Below the pieces are notes generated by a model. The model worked only from the letters and a program-made list of their open reading frames with translations. It made no database searches and had not been told where the DNA came from. 64,000 nucleotides of DNA, from NCBI GenBank assembly GCA_024036415.1, contig JAMWET010003070.1:1-64000 (forward strand). The letters are read 5' to 3'. Source of the stretch: Prochilodus magdalenae (Eukaryota; Chordata; Actinopteri; Characiformes; Prochilodontidae). Positions 48,559-61,143 of this stretch are shown in pieces; position 1 is the stretch's first letter; every line of letters begins with the position of its first letter. A program made the position numbers and the translations under genes.

Positions 48559-51500
48559 AATATCCGATTTACTATGTTTTCATTGCTACATAGATAACAT
48601 GTCTATGAAGAATATAATCAGTTTTTACCTGCTTGTAAATATAGCCAGTGACTTAGTTAAAAAGTGGCATGCCGAGTATGTAGCAAAAGCACTGTGATTG
48701 GTTAGAAGCTTAATAACCATGTTGTATCATTTTGCAATATCAGTATTGCAAGGCGCTAGGTTGCTAACTGCTAAATTACACTATATCACGTAGCATGTGG
48801 AAACCCAACACTAACATTTATTGGTGTCCAAGTAAACAAAAGCCTGAATGAAGAACAGATGATAGGATAGTTTAGTTTATTTGTTTATAGGTTGTATAGG
48901 AATTGTGTGAAGGAAACAGAACTTCCCTTCTTTCTTTTCTTTGACATGCTGTTAGCACTTTAATTGATGTTAACCGTTTTCATGCAATTGTTCCTGTACC
49001 ATATACAGTATAGCGCATACAATACCCAGCTTTTGGCATACACAGAATAGAAGAGGGGGGTCCTTATGCCCATCCGGCACTTGATAATCGTATATGCTGT
49101 AGGGTTCCATTGAGCTGGCACACGCTGATAATAAGCGATTATGCATGGCTTTATAGTAAAGTCCTCAGCTTTAATGCAGCATGTGGGTCTTTTGTTTCCA
49201 GTATCTCAGGAGCCCCCTTTTCACAGCTGCTACCCCTCCCTTCATGCCACCCCCACCCCAACCCCCAACTCCAACTGTAATCTGGAATTAGTGCATCTGG
49301 TGGATAGAGAGGCGAGCGTGAGAGATTAACAAGATGTCTGTCACACCAACATCCTCCAGCTCGGTTGCGGAGGCACACTTGACTACAAATCCCAAATACC
49401 ATCCATACTACAAGAGAAACCCTAATTTTCATCAGCCTCTAATCATCTTCCTGTTTGACAAAAGGAAAGTCTTTCATTGATTGATTTATTCTGAAAGCAA
49501 TATTGACATCTGGCTGTTGCAGGTCAGTGGGATGTGTTGTAGCTAATGGGTAGGAATTGCTCCCTGTGGGATATGGCATGTGGAGTTAACTTGTTGTCTG
49601 ACAAGGCCGGGGAGACCATGCTCCTTTTTCATAACAACCCAACAATTAAGGCACTCCAGGGGTCTTCAGATCCTGCTGAACTTGCAAAGAAGAAACACTT
49701 ACAAACACAGAATCGCAAACAACCAAACGTTGCAGTGACATCACAACCACAAAAAATTAGCATACAATGTTAAGCATTCAAGCCTCAAGCCAGGAAAATA
49801 TTGTTGATGTAAACTTTTTTAGGAAACAATTGCAGTTTAAATCTTAATGTAAAATTTATATTACCAAAATCGTTAAGCCCTAATTGATCGGAATGTAGCA
49901 CAAACATCACAGTGTACATATTAAATACTTAAAGTGGCTTGCCACGTGAAGAGACCTGAAGAGAACTATTTGAACGATAGTAAGCCTAACAGTATATTGC
50001 ATACCGAATGTGATTTTTTTGGATGGTGAAATTGCGACAAATTTATTCACCCTTATTTCAGTTTTTGCGAACATGCATCATAAAAGCTCGCTGATCAAGC
50101 GCAGACTCCTGGAATGGCGACAACCAAGACCAGGGAGCAGCTGTGTTCCAGTAAATACAAACAATCTCCAAAAGCAGCTCAGACTGGGCTCCAGTCGTGA
50201 TTAAATGTGGAAAATCTCAACATTTCACTTCATGTGGATGAAATCTCTGTGAATAGAGCTCTTCATTCTACTTTCACTTTTCGGAAATGGACAGTGTCCC
50301 AGGGTTCACCGTTTGTTCCATTCTGCTGGGAGCAAGGTATCCGACCCTACATTGCATCTAAAGACATTTAGCCTGTATGTTTTGTGTTTCAGTTAATGGA
50401 GCTGCTCCTCCAAAACGAGTTCAGACTCTTTCCACTAAGGTACAGGTGGAGAACCTCTACTTTCTCTGTTTGCTTTTCCAAAGTGGAAATCCTTCATAAT
50501 GTCACTGTTTGCCTGTTTTGTAAGGGCGAAGGGCGTTGTTGTTCTAGATGTTCTTCCTTTTTCCATGGTAAAACACTTTCGTCTGGTGTGTGCAGTTTTA
50601 ATGTGGAAGAATGTGTAGTTTTGTGTTTTTTCATGGTGTGTTTGGTGTGTAACAACTTTTAAACTCTCAGTCCTGTGACACGTTTTGTTGATTTTGAAAA
50701 TAACAAAAATTAGACCACTGTTTTTGGATTCATTAGTTGAATTTAATGTTGGGGAAAAACAGTCTATAAACGTACTATAACATTTGTGCATACCACAGTT
50801 TTATGTTCTAGAATTTCCAATATCAAATTAATTTAATAATGAAAACAGAAATTGTTGATCAGAATGTGCAGAAGTGTGAAAGATCCTAAAACTGAACTCG
50901 AGCTGTTACTTATATGCCGTTGACCAACCATTTGCCAAGCTGCTGGCCATGGGTTAGTGAAATAAGTTATGGTAGATTGAAGCTGCCACAAAGAACAGAT
51001 TACTTTCACCTGCCACATACCAAAGTCCTGCAGTATTATCAACTGCTTCCAAACGGCTCACTTCAGAGACAATTCCTTACATACCAGTCTGCACCATTCA
51101 GTCTGTTCCATCAGACAGCACGAGCCGAGCTCCGATTGCAGTGGTGTCAGCTCTGGGCCTGCAAAACTGAGCCCAGACCAGAGTGATGGGGTGCTGTGTC
51201 AGTGTGTTTGGGATTATCCTCCAGACACTGATTACTCCTCAGATTATGCAGGACGAGCCTTTGGCTCTCTATGACCTAATAATCCCACTGCTTTAAATTT
51301 TACAGACATGCAGATTACAGCACAGTTGGGCTTTACTGCAAAACATACATATCACTACTGCCATGCAAAAATCTGATACCTCCATTTTTGTTGTTTTGGC
51401 ATAATTTGAGTAAAAAAACATCAGATTCCTCTGATAAGTGGACCAAAAGAAATGGTCCAGAAATGCATTTTTTATTTTCATTGCAAGTTTTTTCCTAAAT

Positions 51501-52909
51501 TGCTACAGCGACACTATATATTATTATAATAATCTCATATTTCACACTTTAGCCATATAATCTTTTGATGGACATGTCTTGGAGTTTTTTTAAGTGGAAT
51601 GTTCATATCACACAAAAAATATGGTAAGAGCTGAAATTTTGATTGTAGTCTTTGATCATTCCGTTGATGTGTTGGGCATATTGAAATTTAACCCAATAAC
51701 ATGGAGCTCATGAGCTGCTTCTGTTAAATGTGACTAATTAGAAGCAAACTTCCATGTGCTGTGGCATCACAACCACAAACAGCTGTGGGACGCACTGTGC
51801 TCAGTGTTCAAGCCTAATGCCAAAAGAAAAGTATATGTTGGCCTTCTTAGTCAAGAATGGCCCATACCTCAATCATATGATCACAATGTTGGTCAGAAAA
51901 ATTGCAGTTAGATACTCATTTAGGCATTTATTTAGCCTAGCTCAAGACTTGAGTCAGTATTTGCAAGACGACATAAAGGATTTTATTATTCCTACTAAAT
52001 AAGCATTTTTAGATACAAGGGCCCTTAAACTAAAGTGACTGATATTAGTTCTGCATTTGTTATAATTTTACAGCATCATGGAAATAATGGAAATTAGAAG
52101 GCATATATTGAAATAGGAACAGCATGCACTGGATCAGCCCTGTGTGTGAATTTGATGACCCTAAAACTGTGATAATTTCCATACATCTTTCATAAAAGTC
52201 CTAAAGTAGATAGTGTCCTTCAATAGGCCTCATTTTGCTAATATTGCGATCGGCTATATTGCCTTGGGGATTGACAGTGTAGAGGTTTCCTTCAGGTTTA
52301 TAGTTTAGTCATTATTATTAAGACTTACTCAGTGGTATTCATAGTCTACTAGTAAGACTTAGTGCTATTAAACTTATGTATATGTTATGTAATGGAAACA
52401 TACTGGCTTGTGCAGTTTAAAATGATCATTGAGAGGGAAAAAAGTGGAACTTAATATTGACATGTAAAAACCGTCTGCATGTTTGTTCCGCCAGACAGTA
52501 CATATCAGATACATAACACGGTTGCTTGATTTTTACAGTGTGCCATATTTGTGTTGAAGTCCGTCTAAGGCCTTGTTTAAACAGAGCAGCAAAAATGTCT
52601 CAACATTAAAGGCTCAAGAGATTTCCAATGTCTCTTCCCATGCACATGAATAGAGAGCAGGATTGTTTCGGTCATGTTGATTTAGTTACTCAGGGCAAGG
52701 CCTGTTTGTTTAGCGTTGGAGGGGCTCTGTATGTATGTGCGTGTGTGGAGGCAAAACTAGACTGGAGGATGTAATGTGTGCATGAATGGGGCCTACTGAC
52801 ATTATAAGCTTTGGAGAAAGCTGAATAGTGGAATCTTGTGCGTCGTGGCGGCCGAGCCTCATTTTTTGCAAGGAAACTGTGCCATATTGCACATATGGGG
52901 TTATTTCGA
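48559..52909. other. Intron 2 stretch, nothing coding
   Basis: No exon. 49195-49330 is GC/C-rich unique sequence (possible regulatory element). A pseudo-exon-like segment at 50392-50438 was rejected. The rest is AT-rich and unique in the window apart from a short family G-like piece near 51440. Confidence 0.42.
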
Positions 52910-53310
52910 GACGGGTGTTGCCTTTAAAGGGGAATTTCCCCGTTTTTCCTCAAAGTGCCGGCACAATTAAACGATTAGGATGTAAACAATGTCATTCAGA
53001 GTGGTTTAATTTGAAGAGCTCTGCTCTACAGAAACTTGGCGAGACAGTATTGTTCATAGGGGTCATGATGGGAACCAGACGTCTGAAGAGTTAATACCTC
53101 TAAAAGCCCCCTCACAAAAAGTTAAACGTGCAATAACTAGCCTGATATCTGAGACATTGCCTTAATAGTTTCTGCCTAAAATGCTGCTGTCTGAAAAAAA
53201 AACTTGTTTTTCAGTTTTTGGCCAAATTTGAAAGTACTTGTTGCCCTTTACAGTGAATGCACATTTCATGATGTATGGACCAAAAGAAGTGGCCTACAGG
53301 GATGTTATAA
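52910..53310 (+). mobile_element. Family G interspersed repeat
   Basis: Contains tgcctttaaaggggaattt, gatgtaaacaatgtcattca, gatgggaaccagacgtctg, a cctctaaaagcccc block and atggaccaaaagaagtggcc. Parts recur at 6490-6640, 42770-42960, 55130-55180, 55860-55940 and 61745-61850. No coding frame. Type of element unknown. Confidence 0.6.
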
Positions 53311-53931
53311 TTGAGGAGACTAGTCCCTGGTAAATATAAATGGGAAGGCTTGTAACACTCAACATGGCGTCTTCATACAGTGAAAGTCCCGTTCTTCAAG
53401 AAACAGTACCAGTCAGCTTGCGGGTTACGCCATGAATGGGGAAGGGTGATGTTTTGGCACTAGCTGGAAAACCACCCTTCATTGTGTAGATCCACCCAAG
53501 TGTAGGAGCCAGAGGACACCGAAACTGCACATACTTTTTGTGGTTTATTAAGCCAAAAGCAACAAACCACCTATTATGTTTTTTAACAGATTATGGTTTA
53601 TAGCGATTTCAGAATATTCTTTTAAAACGTAATCTGACCTTCCGAATTTTGGTCTACCCCCATTGACAGCGGTAGGTGTCTGGTCTTGTATGGCTGTAGA
53701 TGAATTCCTGGCAAGGGGCAAATGGCCACTGAGTGAATAGACTTATAATATACTATAAGGACTTTGCTCAAAATCGCTGGTTCTTGACTAAAAGTAAAAG
53801 TTTTTTCCTTCTTCTGTAAAGTTGGATAAGCATGGTTTGGTTTCTACAGCAGTGATATATATTTTAAATACTTGCAAGACATATAGATTATCCAGGTGTT
53901 TTGGATTGTAAAAAAGGCTATACATACACTA

Positions 53932-54348
53932 CCAGTCAAAAGCTTAGAGTCACACATCTAAATGGATGTTGTTGGTGTTCTTAAAGACAGTCTTACACTT
54001 AACAGCTCCAACTGATGAGAGTTTGAAACAGTACATATCCTGATATACCACATATACTCTTGATGTACCACAGTATGATATTCCTCCATATCTCCACCTC
54101 TAATATATATTTAGTGGTGTAAAAACTTTGGTCTCTTTTTCTGTACAGTGTAAAAGCTCTATCTCTCCTTAGTAAACCTTATTCTATCAGGCTCTTCATG
54201 TTAGGAAAGCTGTTTCATCCTCATGTACAGTTCCATTCTGGAGGTGTTTAAGGTGGACTATATAATTCCATAAGTGCTCTTTTATAGTTTCACCTTTATT
54301 CCAAAATAAAGCATTAGGAGAACCTAGCTGGGTATAGATTTTTGACTG
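53932..54348 (+). mobile_element. Family D MITE, copy 4
   Basis: Left end acatacactaccagtcaaaa, right end gatttttgactggtgctgg: inverted termini. Interior matches copy 2 over most of its length (tatcctgatataccacatat, ctccacctctaatatatat, ataattccataagtgctctt). Confidence 0.82.
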
Positions 54349-54544
54349 GTGCTGGATTGTTCCCCGGTTCTTCCTACCACTATTTTATTGTCAGTTATCC
54401 ATTTTAGATTAAACCATTGTGAATGTCATTTACAACATTTGATTTAATGATATGCTAGTGGAAAATGTTATGCTTTTGGAATAGCCACATGGATATATGG
54501 ATTAGGAGTGTCTGCTTTTAGTGTCCTTAGGCATCACTTCAGAG

Positions 54545-54790
54545 CTTCAAGGAGGCTGTAAATGTGAAGACAAAATAGGAGGTTTACAGGGGATGGCAAA
54601 AACCTAGTTTAATTTCAGTGAAAGTCAAAGGAACCAGTTTTTCCAAGCAATTATGGGCAATTTCTTTGGTCTATATATCATTAAATCTACACACAATGTA
54701 AACAGTGTAAACATCACGTGATCATATGATGCGTAAAAGTACAAAAAACAGATACAATATATATACATTTCATTTATCACTTGTATTTGT
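54545..54790. repeat. Diverged relative of the 14282 MITE
   Basis: Contains ggatggcaaaaacctagttt, gaaagtcaaaggaaccag and cacgtgatcatatgatgcgt, matching the interior of the MITE at 14282-14538. The inverted termini are not clear. It starts with a 25-bp sequence (54545-54569) repeated exactly at 55236-55260. Confidence 0.55.
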
Positions 54791-55968
54791 CTTATCCACG
54801 TTGCTAATACTACTAATTCACTTATTTCACATGTGTGTGTACCTTCCACATGATTAAAGTAGATTACATGTATATGGGTATGTAAAGGAAATAAAGTGGA
54901 AGGTTGAATTGTGTAACAAATTTTTGCTCATGTATGTGGCAGCATTTGAATCAAATCAGTTCAGCCCATCACTTTTTAAGCTTTTATGCAGACTCAGTCT
55001 CAGCATTGTGACTACTTCAGTCACTGTAACATAAATCTAAATCTAGACAACCAAATTCCCAGACTGACCGCCACTGAGCATTTTTCCTTATTTGTAAGCA
55101 ACGTCTCAAAGAGGAACGTGCCAGGTCTGAGATGGGTGTTGCCTTTAATGAAATGCTGGTGGAAATTCCGAGTAACCTCATGGATATATATAAGCTGTTT
55201 TTAGCTTGTTTGGCCATCGTGAACTTGGCCCGAAACTTCAAGGAGGCTGTAAATGTGAAGAATGTGAAGTTGAGGAGACGTCGTGGAAGTGCCTTTGTGT
55301 GGTTGCTATTGGTGTGCAAGTGTGCGAGCTTGCTTATAGCTGGAACAAAGGCTTCCCTGTCCAGAGAGGGGTGCGCCCAGCTCCTGCACAAGACCCTTAC
55401 ACAAATTAGCACGCTTCTGACACTAGTTAGCATCCCCTCTTTCTTCTGAACGCTTGCCATTCTGCCCCTATTATGTCTGAGATAAAAATAGCTTCTTACT
55501 TATCAGTTCCCCAGGAAGTGACCTCACCACCCAGCCTGTATCTGCTGCGTCTGCTGTTCTTCGCATCGTTCTGTTTAACCATCTAATTTTTCTTAAATGC
55601 ATCATTTCTGCTGTGTTGTCACAGCCATATTTAGCATGGGAAATGTCCAGGCCTTTGTCATGTTAATCGTATGAAGTACTCCGAACTGCCCTTGAGTTTT
55701 AATGAGATGGCAGTGTAGATGTATTAACTGTTAGTGCTAATTGTCAGGATTACATGGGAGGCAAGTTAATCCTGTCCTAGGTTTTTCTTAGTCTACCAAA
55801 AGGCACACTGTTTAATAGGAAACGGAAAATAAATAACATTTATGATGTGAAACAGACTCAGTCATCTACAGTGTTGGGGACTGGAGCCAAAAACCTAAAG
55901 AGTTAAATGTCACTAGAAGATGCGTCACAAAGTCATTATAGAAGATACAAGGGTATAGTCAGGGAGGA

Positions 55969-56890
55969 CTTTGGGTTCTACTGGGATGGGTTTTGGTTGT
56001 ATTGAGACAGTTTGGGTTGTACTGGGATGGGTTTTGGTTGTATTGAGAGAGTTTGAGTTGTACTGGGATGGGTTTTGGTTGTATTGAGACAGTTTGGGTT
56101 GTACTGGGAGGGGTTTTGGTTGTATTGAGAGAGTTTGAGTTGTACTGGGATGGGTTTTGGTTGTATTGAGACAGTTTGGGTTGTACTGGGATGGGTTTTG
56201 GTTGTATTGAGACTGTTTGGGTTGTACTGGGATGGGTTTTGGTTGTATTGAGACAGTTTGGGTTGTACTGGGATGGGTTTTGGTTGTATTGAGACGGTTT
56301 GGGTTGTACTGGGATGGGTTTTGGTTGTATTGAGAGAGTTTGAGTTGTACTAGGATGGGTCTTGGTTGTACTGAGTGGAGTTTTGGTTGTACTGAGTATA
56401 GTTTGGGCTGTACTGAATTAAATTTGTGTTGTACTAGGGGGGATTTTGGTTGAACTGGGAGGGGATTGGGTTGTACTGAGTGGAGTTTGGGTTGTATTGG
56501 GAAGGGCTTTTGGTGTACTGCGAGGTGTTTTGGTTGTACTGGGAGGGTTTGGGATTTACTGCGAGGAGTTTGGTTTGTACTGGGAGGGTTTGGGATGTAC
56601 TGCGAGGAGTTTGAGTTGTATTGGGAGGGGCTTTGGGTGTACTGCGAGGGGTTTTGGTTGTACTGGGCGGGTTTGGGATGTACTGCAAGGAGTTTGAGTT
56701 GTATTGGGAGGGGCTTTGGGTGTACTGCGAGGGGTTTTGGTTGTACTGGGAGGGTTTGGGATGTACTGAATGGAGTTTGGGTTGTACTGGGAGGGGCTTT
56801 TGGTGTACTGCGAGGGGTTTTGGTTGTACTAGGAGGGTTTGGGATGTACTGCGAGGAGTTTGGGTTGTACTGGTAGGGGTTTGGGTTGTT
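55969..56890 (+). repeat. Minisatellite with 41-bp then about 20-bp periodicity
   Basis: From 55969 to about 56400 the unit is 41 bp (tactgggatgggttttggtt followed by gtattgagacagtttgggttg). From about 56400 to 56890 the array becomes a mix of about 20-bp units (ttgggttgtactgggaggg type) in larger groups of about 125 bp. Purine-rich/G-rich strand bias is strong. A stray unit lies at 57885-57920. Frames of up to 136 codons across it are artefacts. Confidence 0.93.
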
Positions 56891-58689
56891 TTGACAAGAT
56901 ATCGTAAGCTCGCTATTGATAAAGAAATAAGTAGGTAAACGGTATAAATCTTTTGCTAGTGTTTGTTTACATTCTGTCCTCTAGTCAGCGTGTGTTTCCT
57001 GTGGCACTCGTCTTTCACAAGCCCCTGATTGATGCTCCGAGTCTTGACAAATAAGTAAAAAGCCCTCGGTGGACCCTTAGCATGGCCACCCCTGACCCTA
57101 ATCACCCTTTTTAACTGTGCTGCTACCCAACCCCACCACACACACACTTCCCTCTGTTTAAGGACGACTTCCTGTCTACAAAACACGGCGCAGGAAAAGC
57201 GACCCCTGGAACAATGAAAGAAATGAGAGATGGGGAGGAGGAGGAGGAAGGAGGAAGGAATAGAGTGAGAGACACAGAACCAAAAAGAGAGTGAGCGCTG
57301 AGGAGGCCCTTTCTTTGTCTTAGTCTTTCTCTCATCCAAAGTGAAGACTGATGATTTCCAAGATTGCTGTGGTGATTAGGATGAGTGCGCAGCTGCATGG
57401 AGCACTGACAGACGATTGGTGCCACCGTTTGTGCCCACTCACAAATACATGCTGTGAAAAGACTGTTAAAGTTTCAGCAAACTCCTAATTAGTTTCAGCA
57501 GTTTTAGAACTAATGAGAATACTAACTCTGTGTAAACATGGTAGGTGCTCATAAATTCAGATATCTATATCTTTCCGATTTTTACATCTGCAGTTATACC
57601 TGGTCAATTCATGTGACTGCTGATATCTGGATTGCTTCCTGATAGGACTTTAGCCAAATACATTTATACTTGGAGGTCAAATGCGTCACCCGTTAGGAGG
57701 ACTGAAATCCGATTGGTGTGTGAAACAGAATATGCAAATCCACTAATTCTTCATCTTCTATTGGCACAGCCGCAAAGTTCTTTGGAAGCTGCTCTCTGGA
57801 GGCTGTTTAGGTATTCCGTCCTCTATGATTGTCTTCCTCACAGATATGGATCACTTACCCAGTTACACCCTGCACGGTTAGGAGTTCGGGTTGTACTGTT
57901 GTACTTGGAGGGGTTTTGGTTGCACTCCTACCCAAACGTTTATATCGGTGCCATGTTTCTGAAGCAGTATGCTGTAGACTGATACATTGGAACAGTGAGT
58001 TTACAGACAGATTAGGCAGCTGTTGTTCTTCCTAGTCACACACTACTGATACAGCTGCCAGAGAGCTCTCTAGTTAACTGGTTCATTCACAGTTCATGCA
58101 CAGTGTTTTTTTTTTCATCGGCAGTTGCTCTCCCTTTTTGATTATGCACTGTAGCTGGAGGGGGGGGTCCCGCAAGGTTATTAACATCTTAAAGATACAA
58201 TCAGCGCTAAATTGCATGGTAATTGACTATTATGCCCAGCTCAGTATGTCAATAAAATGAAAGGCTCTCCCAAAATACAGTCTCACTTCCTGGCTGAATC
58301 GTAGAATAATAGAACAAGCTCACGTGGATAAGAGATGGCATTCTATTAGCAGTTGGGAGCATAATAAAGGAAACATGGGACCCTGAGTAGTGCGAAAGCA
58401 ATCTATTTAGGAGCTCAGATTTGCAATTTGCTAACAATTGTGAAAGTCTAAATATGTAGCAGTAAATTAAGCCAGTTAATTTAAGAGCTGTGAGAGTCTG
58501 AGCTCTATGCTCCAGAGAATCCTGAATCTCCTTCAGTGCTTTAGAAATTTGAATTTGTCTGAAATGGCCATTTTTTAAATCTGTTTCTCTAAAATACAGA
58601 CAGTTTCATGTATGCGTCACAGCAGAGCTCTTGACAGTGTGCTGAGACCGGAAATAAAAGCATTGAGTAAGATTTTCAGTGTATTGGAT
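56891..58689. other. Intron 2 stretch, nothing coding
   Basis: No exon. A G-run (ggaggggggggtcc) lies at 58155-58170. 57230-57260 is purine-rich. Open frames are not convincing. Confidence 0.42.
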
Positions 58690-58876
58690 GTGTGTATTTA
58701 TCAGTGTATCTCCACTGAGTCACTCCTTGACAGTCTGGCACGAAGTTTATGTGGTGTTAATTCTACATGCTTGAAGTCCTGCGTCCTCGGTCAATCATTA
58801 GCACCTCTCACGATGTCAAACCTACCCACCAAGTTTCATTCCTGTTGGTTGATTCCTTCAGGATGATGAGTGTATT
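58690..58876 (-). mobile_element. Family C Tc1/mariner remnant, copy 6, next to exon 3
   Basis: Shares gagtcactccttgacagtct, ggcacga and tggtgttaa with copy 1 and ends with aggatgatgagtgtat, the family terminus. About 48 bp separate it from the exon 3 acceptor. Confidence 0.7.
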
Positions 58877-58924
58877 TACTGTGTGTATAGCCATGCTAAT
58901 TTTTTTTTTGTTTTTTTTTTTCAG

Positions 58925-58992
58925 CCTGCAATGTCACCATCCACAACCGCTGCCGAGACACACTGGCCAACTGTGCCAAAATGAAGCAGAAG
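58925..58992 (+). CDS. arhgef2: arhgef2 coding exon 3 (residues 77-99, second half of C1 zinc finger)
   Basis: The exon starts after a long T-rich tract and tcag. Its first two bases complete Thr77. It encodes the remaining C1 ligands: C78, H83, C86 and C93, within CNVTIHNRC and DTLANC, then a basic end KMKQK. The overall zinc pattern across exons 2 and 3 is H-x12-C-x2-C-x11-C-x2-C-x4-H-x2-C-x6-C. The donor is gtaaga and the exon ends in phase 0. A decayed transposon copy (family C) ends only about 50 bp upstream of the acceptor, so the branch point must lie in the short stretch between them or in the transposon remnant itself. Match to GEF-H1 is essentially residue for residue. Confidence 0.96.
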
Positions 58993-59714
58993 GTAAGAGA
59001 TACAGCAGCACAAATTAAGAAGCACAAATCTAAACCAGCACTTTTATGATGCTATTACAATCTTAGCATAGTGGAATATAATAATGTGATGTGTTTTAAG
59101 ATTGTCTTGCATTATTTAAGCCAGATTTACTTTATTTTTTTAGATTGTTTTAACTTTGATTTAACAGGAACAGTCAATACGGTAAAATCATGATACACCT
59201 AATTGAAATTCTGCAAACACCGTGCCACAAATGGAAAACTTTAAAACGCTGATGGTTTGCATTAATTAAACTTGAATTTTTTTTAAATCTATAGTGTATA
59301 CCATCTATATGTGTGAATCCACCATCTGACTGATAACTTTTTACTTTTTCATTATTAGTTTATTTTTTTTTCACCAAAAAATCTGAGACTACAGATGGCA
59401 CCAGCATGCTCGTAGGGACTTTCTTTTGTTTTGTTGTATTTAGACTAACCCCTAACTACAGTGCAAGATGTAGTGTTTTCCCTGCTCTACTGTAACTTCA
59501 TTATACGTCTGTTGAGCAGTAAACTGTGCAGTACTGGGATGGAGGTAACCCTTATGAACACATTTTAAAATGCATGAGCACTGTTTTAAAGAAAGGTATC
59601 TAATAAATAGGTCTGTATTTATTAATAAAATCATCATTTATGTGCTGTGCCTCTGTAGTACTTATGCTTTAACTGCACACATGAAGCTTAAACCTTTTGT
59701 TTTTGGCCTTTCAG
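58993..59714. other. Intron 3
   Basis: 722 bp, donor gtaaga, acceptor ctttcag. AT-rich. No repeat family recognised. Confidence 0.85.
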
Positions 59715-59778
59715 CAACAGAAGCTGGCCCTTGTGAGGAACAGCTCAGCTCTTCAGAACGTGGCCCTTCGGAGCAAAA
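59715..59778 (+). CDS. arhgef2: arhgef2 coding exon 4 (residues 100-120)
   Basis: This exon lies between acceptor ctttcag and donor gtgagt and encodes QQKLALVRNSSALQNVALRS followed by K and one base of codon 121. It forms a conserved basic/hydrophobic linker right after the C1 finger, with the family's QQK start and ALQ...LRSK end. It is 64 bases long and in phase 0 to 1. No further domain is visible. Its neighbours at 0.7 kb and 1.4 kb fit a compact cluster of exons after the two very large introns. Confidence 0.95.
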
Positions 59779-60224
59779 GTGAGTGTTCTATTCACTCTTT
59801 ACTACACGCCTCCCTCTTCTCTTCCCAGAAGGACTGCAAACTACTTCTTTTTCCTGTGTTTACTTTATCTCCTCCCTTCCGTATAACTAGCATTTAAAAC
59901 CACCAGGGCAGGTAAGCTAGAAGAGCAGCACTGCCTCCTGTTGGTCCTGTTATGACTCTGCAAACCGTGGCTTCCTTATCAGTTGTGTGTCTATAATGTA
60001 GCTCAGAGTCAGACCAGGCTGGTTAGACAGGATCAGCTTCTACAGAATCCTCACCTTAATACAGGAGAAGGGTAGCTCTTTTTAAGTGCCAGATCAGGAC
60101 TAATAATCTGTTGATGCTTCTGGTTTCTGAGTATTGTTAAGAATGCATTGTCAAGATAGTCCACACTGTAAGTCTGAAAATGTCTGACCTCTATAAGTGA
60201 GTCATTTACTCAGTATGTGTTACC

Positions 60225-60335
60225 AGTATATCTTTTACCATCTTCCCCTTGTACAGTACTGGAGGGACACGGAACTGCCAAAAACAAATTCCTTGTGTGT
60301 GTCAGCATACTTGGCCAATAAATCTGATTCTGAAT
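60225..60335 (+). mobile_element. Non-LTR retroposon 3' tail
   Basis: Contains aacaaattccttgtgtgtgt, agcatacttggccaataaat and a (ctgattctgaatc) end. This tail, with its aataaa, is common to fish LINE copies. Body not present. Confidence 0.65.
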
Positions 60336-60381
60336 CGCAAATGCCTGAAATGTTTTGTATGTGAGAGCACACTTATATATA

Positions 60382-60877
60382 CGCTATATTGCAGGAAGTA
60401 ATTATTCACCCATCCAAATCATTGAATTCAGGTGTTCCAATCACTTCCATGGCCACAGGTGTATAAAACCAACCACCAAAGTTTGGAGACTGCTTCTACA
60501 GACAGTGAAAGAATGGGCCGCTCTCAGCAAGTCCAGTCGTGAAATCTCCTCACTACTAAATATTTCACAGTCAACTGTCAGTGTGATTATAATGCAGTGC
60601 AAGTGATTGGGAACGACAGCAACTCACAAAAGTGGTAGGCACAAAGTGGTAGGCCATAAAAAATAGCGGAGTGGGGTCAGCAGATGCTGAGGCGCATAGT
60701 TTGCAGAAGTCGCCAACTTTCTGCAGAGTCAGTCACTACAGACCTCCAGACTTCATGTGACCTTCAGTTTAGCTCAACAGTAGGTAGGAAGCTTCAAGGG
60801 ATGGGTTTCCATGGCTGAGCAGCTGCATCCAAGCCTTACGTCACCAGACGTACACTACATTCGGCAATATAGTGTAT
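60382..60877 (+). mobile_element. Truncated Tc1-like element with helix-turn-helix remnant
   Basis: Termini cgctatattgcaggaagtaa and ggcaatatagtgta are inverted. The plus frame near 60511-60606 retains SSREISSLLNISQSTVSVII, the DNA-binding helix-turn-helix of a Tc1 transposase, and the next 200 bp matches the linker region. The catalytic DDE part is missing: the sequence jumps from tccaagccttacgtcacca to the right terminus. It is therefore a non-autonomous deletion form. Confidence 0.85.
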
Positions 60878-61143
60878 GTATATAAATTATATTTATTTTT
60901 CAAATATAATTAAAACAATATGCATATTTACCTAAACGTATGCTTGATGTTTCAAGATCATTGTAACAGCAGCATCAGGAAATCACTTTATTAAAGCAGA
61001 CGGTAGAATAAAATGCATAATAAGCTGTTATTTTTGCCTTAAGCAAAGAAGCGGTCAAAAGTGCAAGTGAACCAGACCAAGCAGCTTTAGCCGAGATAAA
61101 AAGCTGACAAAGTTCTCATTCTGTCTTTTTGTCTTTCCCACAG

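Larger units (their letters stand above)
59779..61143. other. Intron 4, with two transposon pieces
   Basis: 1365 bp, donor gtgagt, acceptor ttcccacag. Holds a LINE-type tail (60225-60335) and a truncated Tc1 element (60382-60877); the rest is plain. Confidence 0.85.

Noticed and set aside
50392..50438. Possible cassette exon between a tttcag acceptor and a gtacag donor in intron 2
   Set aside because: It is 47 bases, would break the frame and would split the C1 zinc knuckle.
56434..56938. Repeated frames with Tyr/Trp/Gly/Cys motifs on the plus strand and Pro/Ser/Asn repeats on the minus strand
   Set aside because: They follow the minisatellite period, occur in several frames at once and have no start context or splice sites.
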